Shown: piece by piece, positions 1 through 6,371 of the stretch
How the letters are laid out: every line of letters starts with the position of its first letter
Position numbering within the stretch: the first letter of the stretch is position 1
Origin: CAZXCK01 sp964639225
GTDB lineage: Bacteria > Chloroflexota > Anaerolineae > Aggregatilineales > Phototrophicaceae
Assembly (NCBI GenBank): GCA_964639225.1
Contig: CAZXCK010000154.1
Location: 1-9,135, forward strand
DNA: 9,135 bases
Direction of reading: 5' to 3'
The notes under the pieces: model-generated
What the model saw: only the letters and a program-made list of their open reading frames with translations
What the model was told of the DNA's origin: nothing
The model's database searches: none
Translations under genes and position numbers: made by a program

Positions 1-406
1 GTTTTTCCGCTTGACGCATTAGAGATTTCGACCCCCCTCCCCCATGCGTCTTTTGGTTGTGACACCTGCGGCACAATGTCTGTAGATTTTCTGTGTCCAA
101 CCGCTTAGGATCATCAATGCCATCAAACGGAATCACATGGTCAACTTCCAGCGGATTGCCTGGCTGACTGCCATCATACACAATACCCTTCGCCAAACAT
201 TGCTGACACAATGGTTGACGCTTCAACCACCACTTACGCAAGCGATTCCATCGACTGTCATATCCACGCTCTGTATTCGTTCCCCGAAAACGCTCTTGAT
301 TGAACCGCTCGGCTTTCCGATGATTTTCACAATGACTATCACCAGAAGGAACCAATCGTCCACAGCCTTTGTGTTTGCAATAACTCTGTGGCTTGAATCC
401 ACTCAT
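1..406 (-). CDS. HNH endonuclease, phage packaging-associated type (3' end outside window)
   Basis: Translating the minus strand from an ATG at 406 gives 135 residues with no stop before the window edge. Two zinc-knuckle groups are visible: C10/C15/C26/H29 near the N-terminus, and C67-x2-C70 with C112-x2-C115. The HNH core is VDHVIP (D89, H90), N107 in ENLQTLC, and H116 in CHNQKT. Family members are usually about 110-160 residues, so little is missing. The start codon overlaps the stop of the upstream gene as ATGA, which implies translational coupling. HNH proteins of this kind (for example HK97 gp74) lie next to terminase genes and assist genome packaging. By inference, terminase small and large subunits may lie just beyond the left edge. 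A free-standing homing nuclease is the alternative, but the tight coupling argues against it. Confidence 0.9.
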   Translation of the reverse strand, partial: MSGFKPQSYCKHKGCGRLVPSGDSHCENHRKAERFNQERFRGTNTERGYDSRWNRLRKWWLKRQPLCQQCLAKGIVYDGSQPGNPLEVDHVIPFDGIDDPKRLDTENLQTLCRRCHNQKTHGGGGSKSLMRQAEK

Positions 407-693
407 GCCGCTTCACTCTTTTCAATCTGATATGCTTCTAACATTGCTTGCTTCCCGTAGTAATCCACTGCCCAGTCCCAAATCTCTTTTGCTCTTGGCT
501 GCAATCGCAAAAACAAAAATGGATCCGCTTTGCCAGCAAGCGCCGCCGTTTCAAGAGCAGCAATCTTTTGCGCAATCTTCGCAACCATGGAAGGCGTACC
601 CTTTGCCCATTTCTCTCCATTAATCAAAACTCTTTCACTAATTGGTAATTGTGTTTTAATAGTTTCAAGATTATCTATCTTTATTAATATCAT
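403..693 (-). CDS. Hypothetical 96-residue phage protein between primase and HNH nuclease
   Basis: The start is ATG at 693, four nt after the primase stop, with a weak AGGA about 8 nt upstream. The protein is soluble-looking and mixed in charge. An N-terminal beta-like stretch (MILIKID) leads into helical segments, and the middle is Ala/Lys-rich (AQKIAALETAALAGK, about 40-56). No catalytic motif, cysteine pair or membrane segment is seen, and I do not recognise the family. Its stop shares ATGA with the start of the HNH gene, so it belongs to the same transcript. Position between primase and HNH nuclease fits a replication or packaging accessory, but that is inference from neighbours only. Confidence 0.75.
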   Translation of the reverse strand: MILIKIDNLETIKTQLPISERVLINGEKWAKGTPSMVAKIAQKIAALETAALAGKADPFLFLRLQPRAKEIWDWAVDYYGKQAMLEAYQIEKSEAA

Positions 694-697
694 TTAT

Positions 698-3127
698 TTA
701 ATCCTGTAACCATTCTGGTAAATTATCATCAGTGACGGGGTGACGGGTAGTGACGGGTTTTCCTATTTGTTTTTCTCCCGTGCGCTTATGGCTATCAAAG
801 TGTGATTCCGCGTCACTACCCGTCACCCCGTCACTCACATAACTTGTCAAATCTTCTTCATTGACTTCATCTAACAATCGTAATCCCAACCATTTAACGC
901 CTTTATTGGTCTTATGCTGTTCAAACCCACGTTCTTTAATTCTTCGAGAAAATATGACATTTGACACTGTATGAATGTCGTTTTCCTTAGACCATTCTTG
1001 GTATTTTTTCCATAAATCCTTGTTCATTACCTCAGAATACTTATCATTTTGTGTCCAATCGCTAAGGAATCGCCCTAAAATATCCATGTCCGAACGGTAC
1101 TCATTGACCGCATCAACCACCACTTCAGGCAATCCAAGCCCTTTTTGTTGCCATTCAATGCATCCCCGAATAGCCCACTGGAACACACCAGGCAATTCGT
1201 TTTTCAACTTGATAGGTAGTTGCTTATCCATCTGATCATCTGGCACACGGTAAGTAAAAGGTATTAATTTAATACGATCCCATATAGCATTGTCGGTACC
1301 ACGTATCACAGGCTTATGATTCGTGCTCAGCCACAACTTGAACTCTGGCAAAAAATCAAAGAACTCACCCCGCATAAATCGCGCCGATATCGTCTCCCCA
1401 CCTGTCAAATCTTTTAACTTAGATTCGGCAAGTTTCTGCCCTTCCTCACTCTCAGAAGCACTCACAAACCGTGCTCCTTTTAGCCTGGCTATATCGTTAG
1501 GTATCCCAGAGCCCCCGCCATATTGAACCATCAAAGTATCAGTAGGAGTCCGCATTGAGTAATCACCCAACAATGACTGAATAACCTCAAGCAACGTGCT
1601 CTTACCGTTCTTCCCAACACCCCAAAGGATAAACAAAGACCGTTCAGTAACTTCCCCAGTCAACGTATACCCAATAGCCCGCTGGATAAAATCCACCAAC
1701 GTCTGATTCCCTTCAAATATCTGTTCTAAAAATTGCAAAAAAGTAGGACACTCAGCCCCCGTAACATATTCAACATCAGCACATTTCGTAATGCGGTTTT
1801 CACGCAACGAATCCATCAATTTACCTGTCCGTAAATCAACCGTACCATTCCGGCATGTAAGCAAATATTTATCCTGATCCAAATGCTCCGGCACAACCGG
1901 AACACCCGGCTCTGTAGTGGCTAACTCAATCATGCTATTGATAACCCGTGCCTGTTCTGACCTAGAAGCCCACTTAATGTAATCACTTCTGTCTTTATCG
2001 TCTTCAATTTTAGAAGCCTCTTTATAAATACTTCTGACTGTCTCTTTGGCTTTTTTTTTTATTGTTCCAACTCGATCAACTTCCCATCGAACGCCATCCC
2101 AAATAAGCCACTTTTTCCAATCATGGCAATAAATCAAATCTGCTCCATGCTGCAAAATAAGCCGCTCCGCATTGCCCATTTCGGTTAATTGCCTGGCGTA
2201 CCTTGAATCCTTTTTTTCCTTAGATGCCTTTAACTCCAATGGCTTTTTCAAGTCCAAAGCCTGCTGAAAGTATTTTTTGAAATCACCACCAACAGCCTTA
2301 TGCAATTCGCTTGGATCTTTATGCTCAGGCAAAGTTAATCTGTAAACTTTTCCTTCATATTTCAATTCATATAATTTCTCGGCAAACCCATCACGAAAAT
2401 TATCACCACCATCACCAGGCTCACAAAAAACATATATTTCACGCAGCCCTTCAATATGCTGTTTTTTCAGACTCCCTTTAACGTTTGCTGCACCCATTAT
2501 CCCTATTGCTGGGTAATCATGATGCCACAACGTCCAGCAATCCGTTTCCCCTTCGACAAAAACACACCAACCTTGTTCACGAAATTCTTTTAATTTCCAT
2601 TCGCCATAAACTAATGGTTTTCGTTTTTTGTCTTTTGTTGGCTGAAAACAATATTTTGGATTATCCTTATTTGGAGCCTTAATAAATCGCCGCATCCTGG
2701 TATAAGGATATTCATTTCCGTCAATATCCCAATAATGCAAGCGGACGTATCGCCCCCAATAATCTTCAATCTCTTCTTTCAGTCCATATAATGCCAATTC
2801 GGCAACAGGCAACTTAACATATTCAGCAACATCAGTGACCGTTAAATTTGCCCGTATATGATTCCTTTTCTTTTTCTGCTTTTGTATTTTTGGCCTTGAA
2901 TCATCTGGAAACAAATCAGACCACTCAAAGCCCAATTGTTTTAATATTTCAGATTTATCACAGCCCTTATAACACTTAAACCAAATCTTGCCATCATCTA
3001 AAATCTTGACTTCAAAGCTAGCATGAGTATCTTCATGCACCGGGCAATGCCCATTTGCACTAGACCCGGGATCCTTGCCGACTTCCCGGCAAATTGCCTC
3101 ATAAACTTCCTGCACATTTCTAAACAT
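698..3127 (-). CDS. Phage DNA primase-helicase (zinc finger, TOPRIM, D5_N-like, SF3 helicase)
   Basis: A probable replication initiator: primase and replicative helicase in one chain. I chose ATG at 3127 (809 residues), preceded by GGTGG 7 nt upstream. An in-frame TTG at 3154 would add nine residues but has no SD. Domains in order, numbered from this ATG: a primase zinc finger with C28-x2-H31 and C52-x3-C56; a TOPRIM core with VEGETD (E192) and the acidic EPGDGGD stretch (236-242); a linker with a D5_N-like region (about 330-480); and an SF3 helicase. The helicase has Walker A GVGKNGKST (503-511), a Walker B region ending SASESEE (552-562) and motif C FKLWLSTN (596-603). A D5-type C-terminal region follows. 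The last 40 residues are low-complexity and encoded by the 25-bp inverted repeat. A run of ten A (coding strand, near 2051-2060) encodes part of IKKKAK. Confidence 0.95.
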   Translation of the reverse strand: MFRNVQEVYEAICREVGKDPGSSANGHCPVHEDTHASFEVKILDDGKIWFKCYKGCDKSEILKQLGFEWSDLFPDDSRPKIQKQKKKRNHIRANLTVTDVAEYVKLPVAELALYGLKEEIEDYWGRYVRLHYWDIDGNEYPYTRMRRFIKAPNKDNPKYCFQPTKDKKRKPLVYGEWKLKEFREQGWCVFVEGETDCWTLWHHDYPAIGIMGAANVKGSLKKQHIEGLREIYVFCEPGDGGDNFRDGFAEKLYELKYEGKVYRLTLPEHKDPSELHKAVGGDFKKYFQQALDLKKPLELKASKEKKDSRYARQLTEMGNAERLILQHGADLIYCHDWKKWLIWDGVRWEVDRVGTIKKKAKETVRSIYKEASKIEDDKDRSDYIKWASRSEQARVINSMIELATTEPGVPVVPEHLDQDKYLLTCRNGTVDLRTGKLMDSLRENRITKCADVEYVTGAECPTFLQFLEQIFEGNQTLVDFIQRAIGYTLTGEVTERSLFILWGVGKNGKSTLLEVIQSLLGDYSMRTPTDTLMVQYGGGSGIPNDIARLKGARFVSASESEEGQKLAESKLKDLTGGETISARFMRGEFFDFLPEFKLWLSTNHKPVIRGTDNAIWDRIKLIPFTYRVPDDQMDKQLPIKLKNELPGVFQWAIRGCIEWQQKGLGLPEVVVDAVNEYRSDMDILGRFLSDWTQNDKYSEVMNKDLWKKYQEWSKENDIHTVSNVIFSRRIKERGFEQHKTNKGVKWLGLRLLDEVNEEDLTSYVSDGVTGSDAESHFDSHKRTGEKQIGKPVTTRHPVTDDNLPEWLQD
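731..835. repeat. Perfect 25-bp inverted repeat built of GTGACGGG units
   Basis: Positions 731-755 and 811-835 are exact reverse complements, 55 nt apart. Each arm is itself repetitive. GTGACGGG occurs at 732-739, 740-747 and 750-757. Its complement CCCGTCAC occurs at 819-826 and 827-834, with a one-mismatch copy (CGCGTCAC) at 810-817. The array lies in the last 40 codons of the primase-helicase gene, where it encodes VSDGVTGSD and the VTTRHPVTDD stretch. It lies beyond the conserved enzyme domains. Iteron-like binding sites for a replication protein, or an mRNA hairpin, are both possible. Confidence 0.85.
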
Positions 3128-3163
3128 GCAATTCCCACCCTTACAGACATTCAACGCAACAAA

Positions 3164-3325
3164 TTAATTCAATCTGGCATTTACTTTTTTAGGCTCGAAA
3201 AACACGCTCCCACAAGCCTCACACTTAATCCGCCGTCTCCCACGCAACCAGGCAACCGTGATCCAATTCCACCGATTCCCACAACACTGTTTTTTAACGC
3301 TTTTCTGATTCGACACCATCACCAT
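3164..3325 (-). CDS. Small zinc-ribbon protein, 53 residues
   Basis: A short reading frame from ATG at 3325 to TAA at 3164-3166. It is preceded by a perfect AAGGAGG six nt upstream, one of the strongest SD sites in the window. A second ATG two codons later is too far from that SD. The protein has C14-C15 near the N-terminus and C35-x2-C38 (KCEACGSVFFEP), a plausible zinc ribbon. Between them lies an aromatic/basic helix (NRWNWITVAWLRGRRR) suited to nucleic-acid contact. It overlaps the end of the upstream membrane-protein gene by 32 nt and ends 36 nt before the primase ATG. This is consistent with co-translation with the replication genes. Family not recognised. Confidence 0.8.
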   Translation of the reverse strand: MVMVSNQKSVKKQCCGNRWNWITVAWLRGRRRIKCEACGSVFFEPKKVNARLN

Positions 3326-3488
3326 GATTATCCTCCTTGACTTCGTTAAACTTTTTTACATCATCCAAACGACCATTTAACAAATCATCTAACTCTTTGC
3401 CCTTAGTACGCTTCCAGTAAATTGAATACACAACAATAACAACAAACAGAAACCCAATAACCGCAAATCCATTAATTAACAACTCCAT
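3294..3488 (-). CDS. Small single-pass membrane protein, 64 residues
   Basis: ATG at 3488 follows a GGGGG stretch about six nt upstream. Residues 3-25 form one hydrophobic segment (NGFAVIGFLFVVIVVYSIYW at its core). A basic stop-transfer (KRTKGK) and a charged, acidic and probably cytoplasmic tail follow. There is no cleavable signal-peptide motif, so an N-out/C-in anchor is likely. The 3' end overlaps the zinc-ribbon gene by 32 nt. Holin-like or superinfection-exclusion roles are possible for such proteins in phages, but nothing here decides it. Confidence 0.7.
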   Translation of the reverse strand: MELLINGFAVIGFLFVVIVVYSIYWKRTKGKELDDLLNGRLDDVKKFNEVKEDNHGDGVESEKR

Positions 3489-3516
3489 ATCTAACCCCCA
3501 TTACCTTGAAAAATTT

Positions 3517-3546
3517 GGGTGAGGAAAAACACGAAAAACCCCACCC
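3517..3546 (-). terminator. Hairpin with T-run upstream of the membrane-protein gene (terminator or attenuator)
   Basis: On the minus strand GGGTGGGG pairs with CCTCACCC (eight pairs including one G-U) around a 14-nt loop, followed by AAATTTTT. It sits only 28 nt before the start codon at 3488. A full stop here would silence the primase operon, so attenuation or incomplete termination is more likely. Confidence 0.4.
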
Positions 3547-3559
3547 GTTCATAAACCAT

Positions 3560-3703
3560 TTACTTAGGAGAAAGTAAACTATCTACTTTTTCCAACCGCC
3601 AAACCGCTTTGGCAACTGGAAAAAATGGCCGATCTATATTTTGGGAGGCATCGGCCCAAATGTGTGTAAAAATGATCACTCCGAGACAATTGGGAGAGAT
3701 CAT
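3560..3703 (-). CDS. Candidate 47-residue ORF overlapping the HTH gene
   Basis: ATG at 3703 overlaps the stop of the upstream HTH gene as ATGA and has AAAGGA seven nt upstream. Both are good signs of translation. The predicted peptide is mixed, with a hydrophobic patch (CLGVIIFTHIW) and a basic middle (VAKAVWRLEKV), and has no known motif. Against it, the terminator-like hairpin at 3620-3656 lies inside the frame, and the ORF could be a by-product of the ATGA junction. It could be a leader-type or remnant gene. Confidence 0.35.
   Translation of the reverse strand: MISPNCLGVIIFTHIWADASQNIDRPFFPVAKAVWRLEKVDSLLSPK
3620..3656 (-). terminator. Intrinsic terminator after the HTH gene
   Basis: On the minus strand GGCCGAT (3650-3656) pairs perfectly with ATCGGCC (3627-3633) around a 16-nt loop, and ATTTTTT follows at once. 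It lies 44 nt beyond the stop of the 3700-4017 gene and would separate the regulatory genes from the membrane/zinc-ribbon/primase group. A second short inverted repeat (GCCAAA/TTTGGC, about 3599-3614) lies just downstream. Confidence 0.6.
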
Positions 3704-4017
3704 GCTTTAATCCTTTCCAATCGTTTGTAATATGCCTTTGGGTTTTTGGGTTGAATCATTTGATTCCGTACTGGCAACAAATCTGTTAGCTTAAAAGCAG
3801 ATTTACCACCTTGCATTAATTGAAGATCACCTAAACCAAATCGATTTTCACAAATCAACCTATCTAAGTGGCATTTAGAAATTAATAAAAACTTTGCTGC
3901 TTCTTGCCTTGTAAAATAAATTTCTTCCAAAGGCAAATCCCATGAATCCTTGACCACTATCACAGGAATGCCATCAATTTCAGTAACCCCAATCCGCCCA
4001 TTAAATTCTGACATCAT
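3700..4017 (-). CDS. Excisionase-like helix-turn-helix DNA-binding protein
   Basis: The protein (105 residues, or 104 from the second ATG) has a MerR/excisionase-type HTH at about residues 33-55. Its pattern YFTRQEAAKFLLIS-x5-L-x-RLI is characteristic of family-17 HTH domains that read one short helix pair. It is preceded by a beta-rich N-terminus (VTEIDGIPVIVVKDSW) and ends in a basic tail (KAYYKRLERIKA). Tandem ATGs lie at 4017 and 4014. The first overlaps the upstream stop as ATGA, and the second has better spacing (7 nt) from GAGG. It is probably a small regulator or recombination-directionality factor; no integrase is visible here to tell which. Confidence 0.7.
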   Translation of the reverse strand: MMSEFNGRIGVTEIDGIPVIVVKDSWDLPLEEIYFTRQEAAKFLLISKCHLDRLICENRFGLGDLQLMQGGKSAFKLTDLLPVRNQMIQPKNPKAYYKRLERIKA

Positions 4018-4232
4018 CCACCCTCTAACTCATCCAAAACGCTCTTGGCATTCTTGACTTCAGCCAATAACCTTTGACGCTGCTCCGAACAATGCTCGAT
4101 GGACATTGGCGAAACACACTCACCAATCAGAACCAACCGGCGCAAAACCTCAACCGCCCGGTTACGCTCACTCTGCAAACGAACCAACTCATCCACCTGG
4201 TCAACTTCACGCTTATAAGCCATCAGATCCAT
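4014..4232 (-). CDS. Small helical/coiled-coil hypothetical protein, 72 residues
   Basis: The start is ATG at 4232, five nt after AAAGGAGG. An upstream in-frame TTG at 4262 has no SD and is rejected. The sequence is almost wholly helical and charged, with leucine-rich heptad-like runs (VDELVRLQSERNRAVEVLRRL, then EQRQRLLAEVKNAKSVLDEL) split by a short loop holding two cysteines. This suggests a two-helix hairpin or coiled-coil dimer. It overlaps the 3' end of the upstream gene by 20 nt, and the SD lies inside that gene. Function unknown. Confidence 0.75.
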   Translation of the reverse strand: MDLMAYKREVDQVDELVRLQSERNRAVEVLRRLVLIGECVSPMSIEHCSEQRQRLLAEVKNAKSVLDELEGG

Positions 4233-4716
4233 CACTGCCTCCTTTCTGATCAATCGCGACAATCCAACTTACAGGAATAATCCCATTAAATATGTACCAA
4301 TTCTCTGGATCACCAAAAGCATTCATATCATCAGATAAATCGTTTTTATGACGCTCACAGAAATCCATCCATTTATAAACTTGATGTTTTTTTTGTCGTT
4401 TAACCTCAACCACCAACCTGTTAGCCGTCCTGTCATAAGGTAAAGTGCTTGACTCATTCCAGGATTGATTAAAAGTTGAATTTTTAGTCAACCATTGATA
4501 CCCGTCAAGAAAATAAAATTTACCGTTTTTCATAAACGGAATTTTTCCAAGGGTTATACCAACATCTTTAATCCCACCAACTCTACACAAAAACAAATCA
4601 GCACAAAAATGGAAATATTGATTTTCCTTCAGTTCACCTTTAAATGATGGGAGTTTAAATATTGATTTTTCTCCTTGCGATGTCCCCCAATCAGGATTTT
4701 TTAAAACCAGATTCAT
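4213..4716 (-). CDS. Hypothetical 167-residue phage protein
   Basis: I chose ATG at 4716 rather than GTG at 4719. AAAGGAG lies six nt upstream, and the start shares its A with the previous stop (TGATG), a re-initiation arrangement. The protein is rich in aromatics, with beta-like stretches (NQYFHFCADLFLCRV, NGKFYFLDGYQWL, NWYIFNGIIPVSWIVAI). A basic patch, VEVKRQKKHQVYKW, lies at about 100-113. The tail is Gly/Ser/Asp-rich and carries the SD of the next gene. No catalytic motif is recognised. It may be a compact enzyme or binding domain; I cannot assign a family. Confidence 0.75.
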   Translation of the reverse strand: MNLVLKNPDWGTSQGEKSIFKLPSFKGELKENQYFHFCADLFLCRVGGIKDVGITLGKIPFMKNGKFYFLDGYQWLTKNSTFNQSWNESSTLPYDRTANRLVVEVKRQKKHQVYKWMDFCERHKNDLSDDMNAFGDPENWYIFNGIIPVSWIVAIDQKGGSDGSDGL

Positions 4717-5261
4717 CACCGTCTCCTTTCATAATTATCAGCCTGCTCAGTTATCCACCGCTTGGCCGATTCTGCCGAACGAATCAACTCCTCCAACTCC
4801 TTATTCACGCGATCAGCCTCAGACCGCGTCACCCCCGAGGAACCGTCAGAATCTGGGTGAATGACTTCGTTAATCCGCTCAATCGATTCCCCAAACTCCT
4901 TAGACAATGTAGATAAAACTTCCCCCAACCCACCAAGATGGTCATACCGTTTACATGGCCGAATCCACACAACCCCAGCCTTGCGCCCGATATAATCCAA
5001 CAGCATTTCAATCGCCTGATCTGCCTCAACCCTGGTATCAGGCTGAACATTCTCAAAAATCAAATCAATCAATTCTCCAACCTGACGAATCGGACCACGC
5101 CCCGATCCCTTCAACTGATTAATAAACTGTGGCGAACACCCAAAAGCCTGAGCCGCCTCTTTGCCGTACACCACCTTAGAGATAGCAATATAAATATCAG
5201 CAACCTCACGATCATGCCTTGTTAAAACTCCCTCCATGATTGCCTCCAAAAATTTCGACAT
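4716..5261 (-). CDS. CII-like phage regulatory protein (Phage_CP76-type HTH)
   Basis: Length 181 residues. An N-terminal HTH spans about residues 22-70 (ISKVVYGKEAAQAFGC, SPQFINQL, then GPIRQVGELIDLI). This resembles the phage regulatory CII family, in which a DNA-binding head precedes a helical tail. The rest is acidic and helical, ending in a likely coiled coil (RVNKELEELIRSAESAKRWITEQADNYE). Two starts are plausible. ATG 5261 has AGGAG at 7 nt; ATG 5237, eight codons later, has GGAGG at 5 nt and would give 173 residues. It heads the group running to 3560, after the terminator at 5321-5361. Probable role: transcriptional control of the lysis/lysogeny choice, from family resemblance only. 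Confidence 0.65.
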   Translation of the reverse strand: MSKFLEAIMEGVLTRHDREVADIYIAISKVVYGKEAAQAFGCSPQFINQLKGSGRGPIRQVGELIDLIFENVQPDTRVEADQAIEMLLDYIGRKAGVVWIRPCKRYDHLGGLGEVLSTLSKEFGESIERINEVIHPDSDGSSGVTRSEADRVNKELEELIRSAESAKRWITEQADNYERRR

Positions 5262-5320
5262 TTAACAACTCCTGCCTTGATCCCCCAGCCGAAAATAAAG
5301 TTATTACTTAATCAATCGCA

Positions 5321-5361
5321 TAAAAAAAGACAACTTGATTTATAAACGATAAATTAAGTTG
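5321..5361 (-). terminator. Intrinsic terminator after the RHH repressor gene
   Basis: On the minus strand a 13-nt stem (12 matched) formed by 5349-5361 and 5331-5343 with a 5-nt loop is followed by TCTTTTTTT. The stem includes the stop codon region of the 5354-5548 gene. It would limit read-through from the RHH promoter into the CII-like operon. Confidence 0.75.
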
Positions 5362-5548
5362 CCTGTTTACCATTGTTACTATTAAATTTCACGGTAGGCG
5401 TATTGTGTATAGTTATTTCATCACGCAAAAACATATCAAAAAGTAAACGACCAACTTCTGATACAGTTGTATTTTTATTCCGTGCATGAGCAACTAAACG
5501 CTTGCGAAATTCGTCGCTGCACCGTATAGTTATTTGAGTGTCTGGCAT
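5354..5548 (-). CDS. Ribbon-helix-helix (CopG/Arc-fold) repressor, 64 residues
   Basis: The beta strand TQITIRCS (residues 4-11) is followed by helix 1 (DEFRKRLVAHARNKN) and helix 2 (TVSEVGRLLFDMFLRDE). This is the complete RHH layout, in which the paired strands of a dimer sit in the DNA major groove. The C-terminal 20 residues are polar and probably disordered. ATG at 5548 lacks a clear SD, which could keep expression low. About 63 nt upstream lies a consensus promoter with a 16-bp palindrome in its spacer, so autoregulation is likely. The same kind of operator sits in the promoter at the right edge. Confidence 0.85.
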   Translation of the reverse strand: MPDTQITIRCSDEFRKRLVAHARNKNTTVSEVGRLLFDMFLRDEITIHNTPTVKFNSNNGKQAT

Positions 5549-5617
5549 CTATCATGCTTTCATCTAGATAGTTGCTAGACAACATAGTACAAGAAAGTAG
5601 TACGTGTCTATAGTTTG

Positions 5618-5646
5618 AATATATAGTATTCATACTATGGTGTCAA
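5618..5646 (-). promoter_or_regulatory. Consensus promoter with palindromic operator driving the RHH gene
   Basis: Minus strand: TTGACA (5641-5646), 17-nt spacer, TATATT (5618-5623), with the start site expected near 5611. Nearly the whole spacer is an operator, ATAGTAT-N2-ATACTAT (5623-5638). Immediately upstream of the -35 is AAAAAGTAC, shared with the promoter at 9096-9124. A further half-site, CATAGTAC, lies at about 5583-5590 in the leader. Confidence 0.85.
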
Positions 5647-5677
5647 GTACTTTTTATATTTTTTTTTGGAAAATTAC

Positions 5678-5973
5678 ATGACCAAACAATACAACTTTCA
5701 ATTAGAACCGCCAGAACTACAACAAATGCTTAAAAAAGCTGCTGGAGAAACAAAAAATGTAATATGACAAAAGCTATTAATGCTTCTATTTTCTTTTTTT
5801 GCATTGCACCGCCTTCAATTCGAAACCAGATAAATGCCCTTCTTGATTTATATGTGGTAACAAAATCGGACCCCCAGTCTGAAGAGCTTCTTCAAATGCG
5901 GTTAAAAAAAATTGCAGAGGATGCTGGTCTTGTTCTAGTTGATTTGCACGATTCTCATTCTTCTGATGATTGA
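5678..5973 (+). pseudogene. Arc/Mnt-type repressor gene split by about 56 nt
   Basis: The first ORF (ATG 5678, weak GGA seven nt upstream, stop at 5765-5767) gives 29 residues: strand QYNFQLEP and helix ELQQMLKKAAGETKN. A second ORF (ATG 5764 to 5973, overlapping as ATGA, frame -1) contains SIRNQINALLDLYVV from its residue 18 on. Joined without the intervening 5759-5814, they reproduce the P22 Arc/Mnt pattern (QFNLRWP...EENGRSVNSEIYQ), about 80 residues like Mnt. So the RHH fold is interrupted exactly in the turn between its helices. The zero frame holds A AAA AAT at 5752-5758, a possible -1 slippage site that would fuse the ORFs with an 18-20 residue insert. A dead gene is the simpler reading. 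A minus-strand ORF at 5786-5986 overlaps it. Confidence 0.6.
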
Positions 5974-6242
5974 CAACATATTTCATAATTACACCCCATT
6001 TTTATTTTTCTTGCTATAACTTTCTTTATACCATATACTGAACAAATGTATAACACAAGAAACAATTTAACACATTTTTTTCCCCCATTCATCCCCCAAT
6101 CGTCACTATTTTGTCACCATTTCATCCCCCATACCAATAAATATAGGCAATAAAATTTTGAAAGGTCAGTCACTTTTGGTAATTTTATAAAAAGAAAAAG
6201 AAGTGTATAAATAATGAAGCTTGACAAAACCTGATAATTAAC
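5974..6242. other. AT-rich intergenic region with short direct repeats
   Basis: I see no convincing gene here. TTCATCCCCCA occurs at 6088-6098 and 6121-6131. Between the copies, GTCACTATTT (6102-6111) and GTCACCATTT (6113-6122) repeat with an 11-nt period. This is the only C-tract-rich patch in a very AT-rich stretch and could hold protein-binding sites. An extended -10 (TGGTATAAA) on the minus strand lies at 6025-6033. Confidence 0.5.
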
Positions 6243-6270
6243 TTGACATGAAGTGCGGATTAAGTATACT
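6243..6270 (+). promoter_or_regulatory. Consensus promoter firing into the 3' end of the small toxin-like gene
   Basis: TTGACA at 6243-6248, 16-nt spacer, TATACT at 6265-6270. The start site is expected near 6277. No plus-strand gene follows before 6672, which has its own promoter. The expected product is therefore a non-coding RNA antisense to the gene at 6318-6440. Confidence 0.75.
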
Positions 6271-6276
6271 TGGAAT

Positions 6277-6371
6277 TGTTTAATAAATGTCCGATGGGAC
6301 TTATCACCGCTCTGATCCTAGAACTTGAGAGTTATTGTAAAGCGCACTTGCCCGTGCGCTTTAACTCTTTT
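6277..6371 (+). ncRNA. Candidate antisense (antitoxin) RNA of a type I toxin-antitoxin locus
   Basis: The RNA would begin near 6277, seven nt after the -10. A GC-rich hairpin, AAAGCGCAC (6339-6347) with GTGCGCTTT (6354-6362) and a 6-nt loop, extended by AGAGTT/AACTCT, is followed by CUUUU at 6367-6371 and resembles an intrinsic terminator. That gives about 95 nt, complementary to the 3' UTR and roughly the last 17 codons of the toxin-like gene. This is the convergent, 3'-overlapping arrangement of TxpA/RatA and BsrG/SR4. The U-run is imperfect, so a longer RNA reaching about 6530 is possible; it would mirror the folded toxin mRNA. 5' and 3' ends are inferred. Confidence 0.55.

Noticed and set aside
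137..430. Plus-strand frame of 97 codons
   Set aside because: It lies antisense to the HNH nuclease, has no SD, and has no domain.
2050..2060. Run of ten T (A on the coding strand) in the primase gene as a slippage site
   Set aside because: The frame is intact and encodes lysines in a basic linker. No alternative product is suggested by the neighbouring frames.
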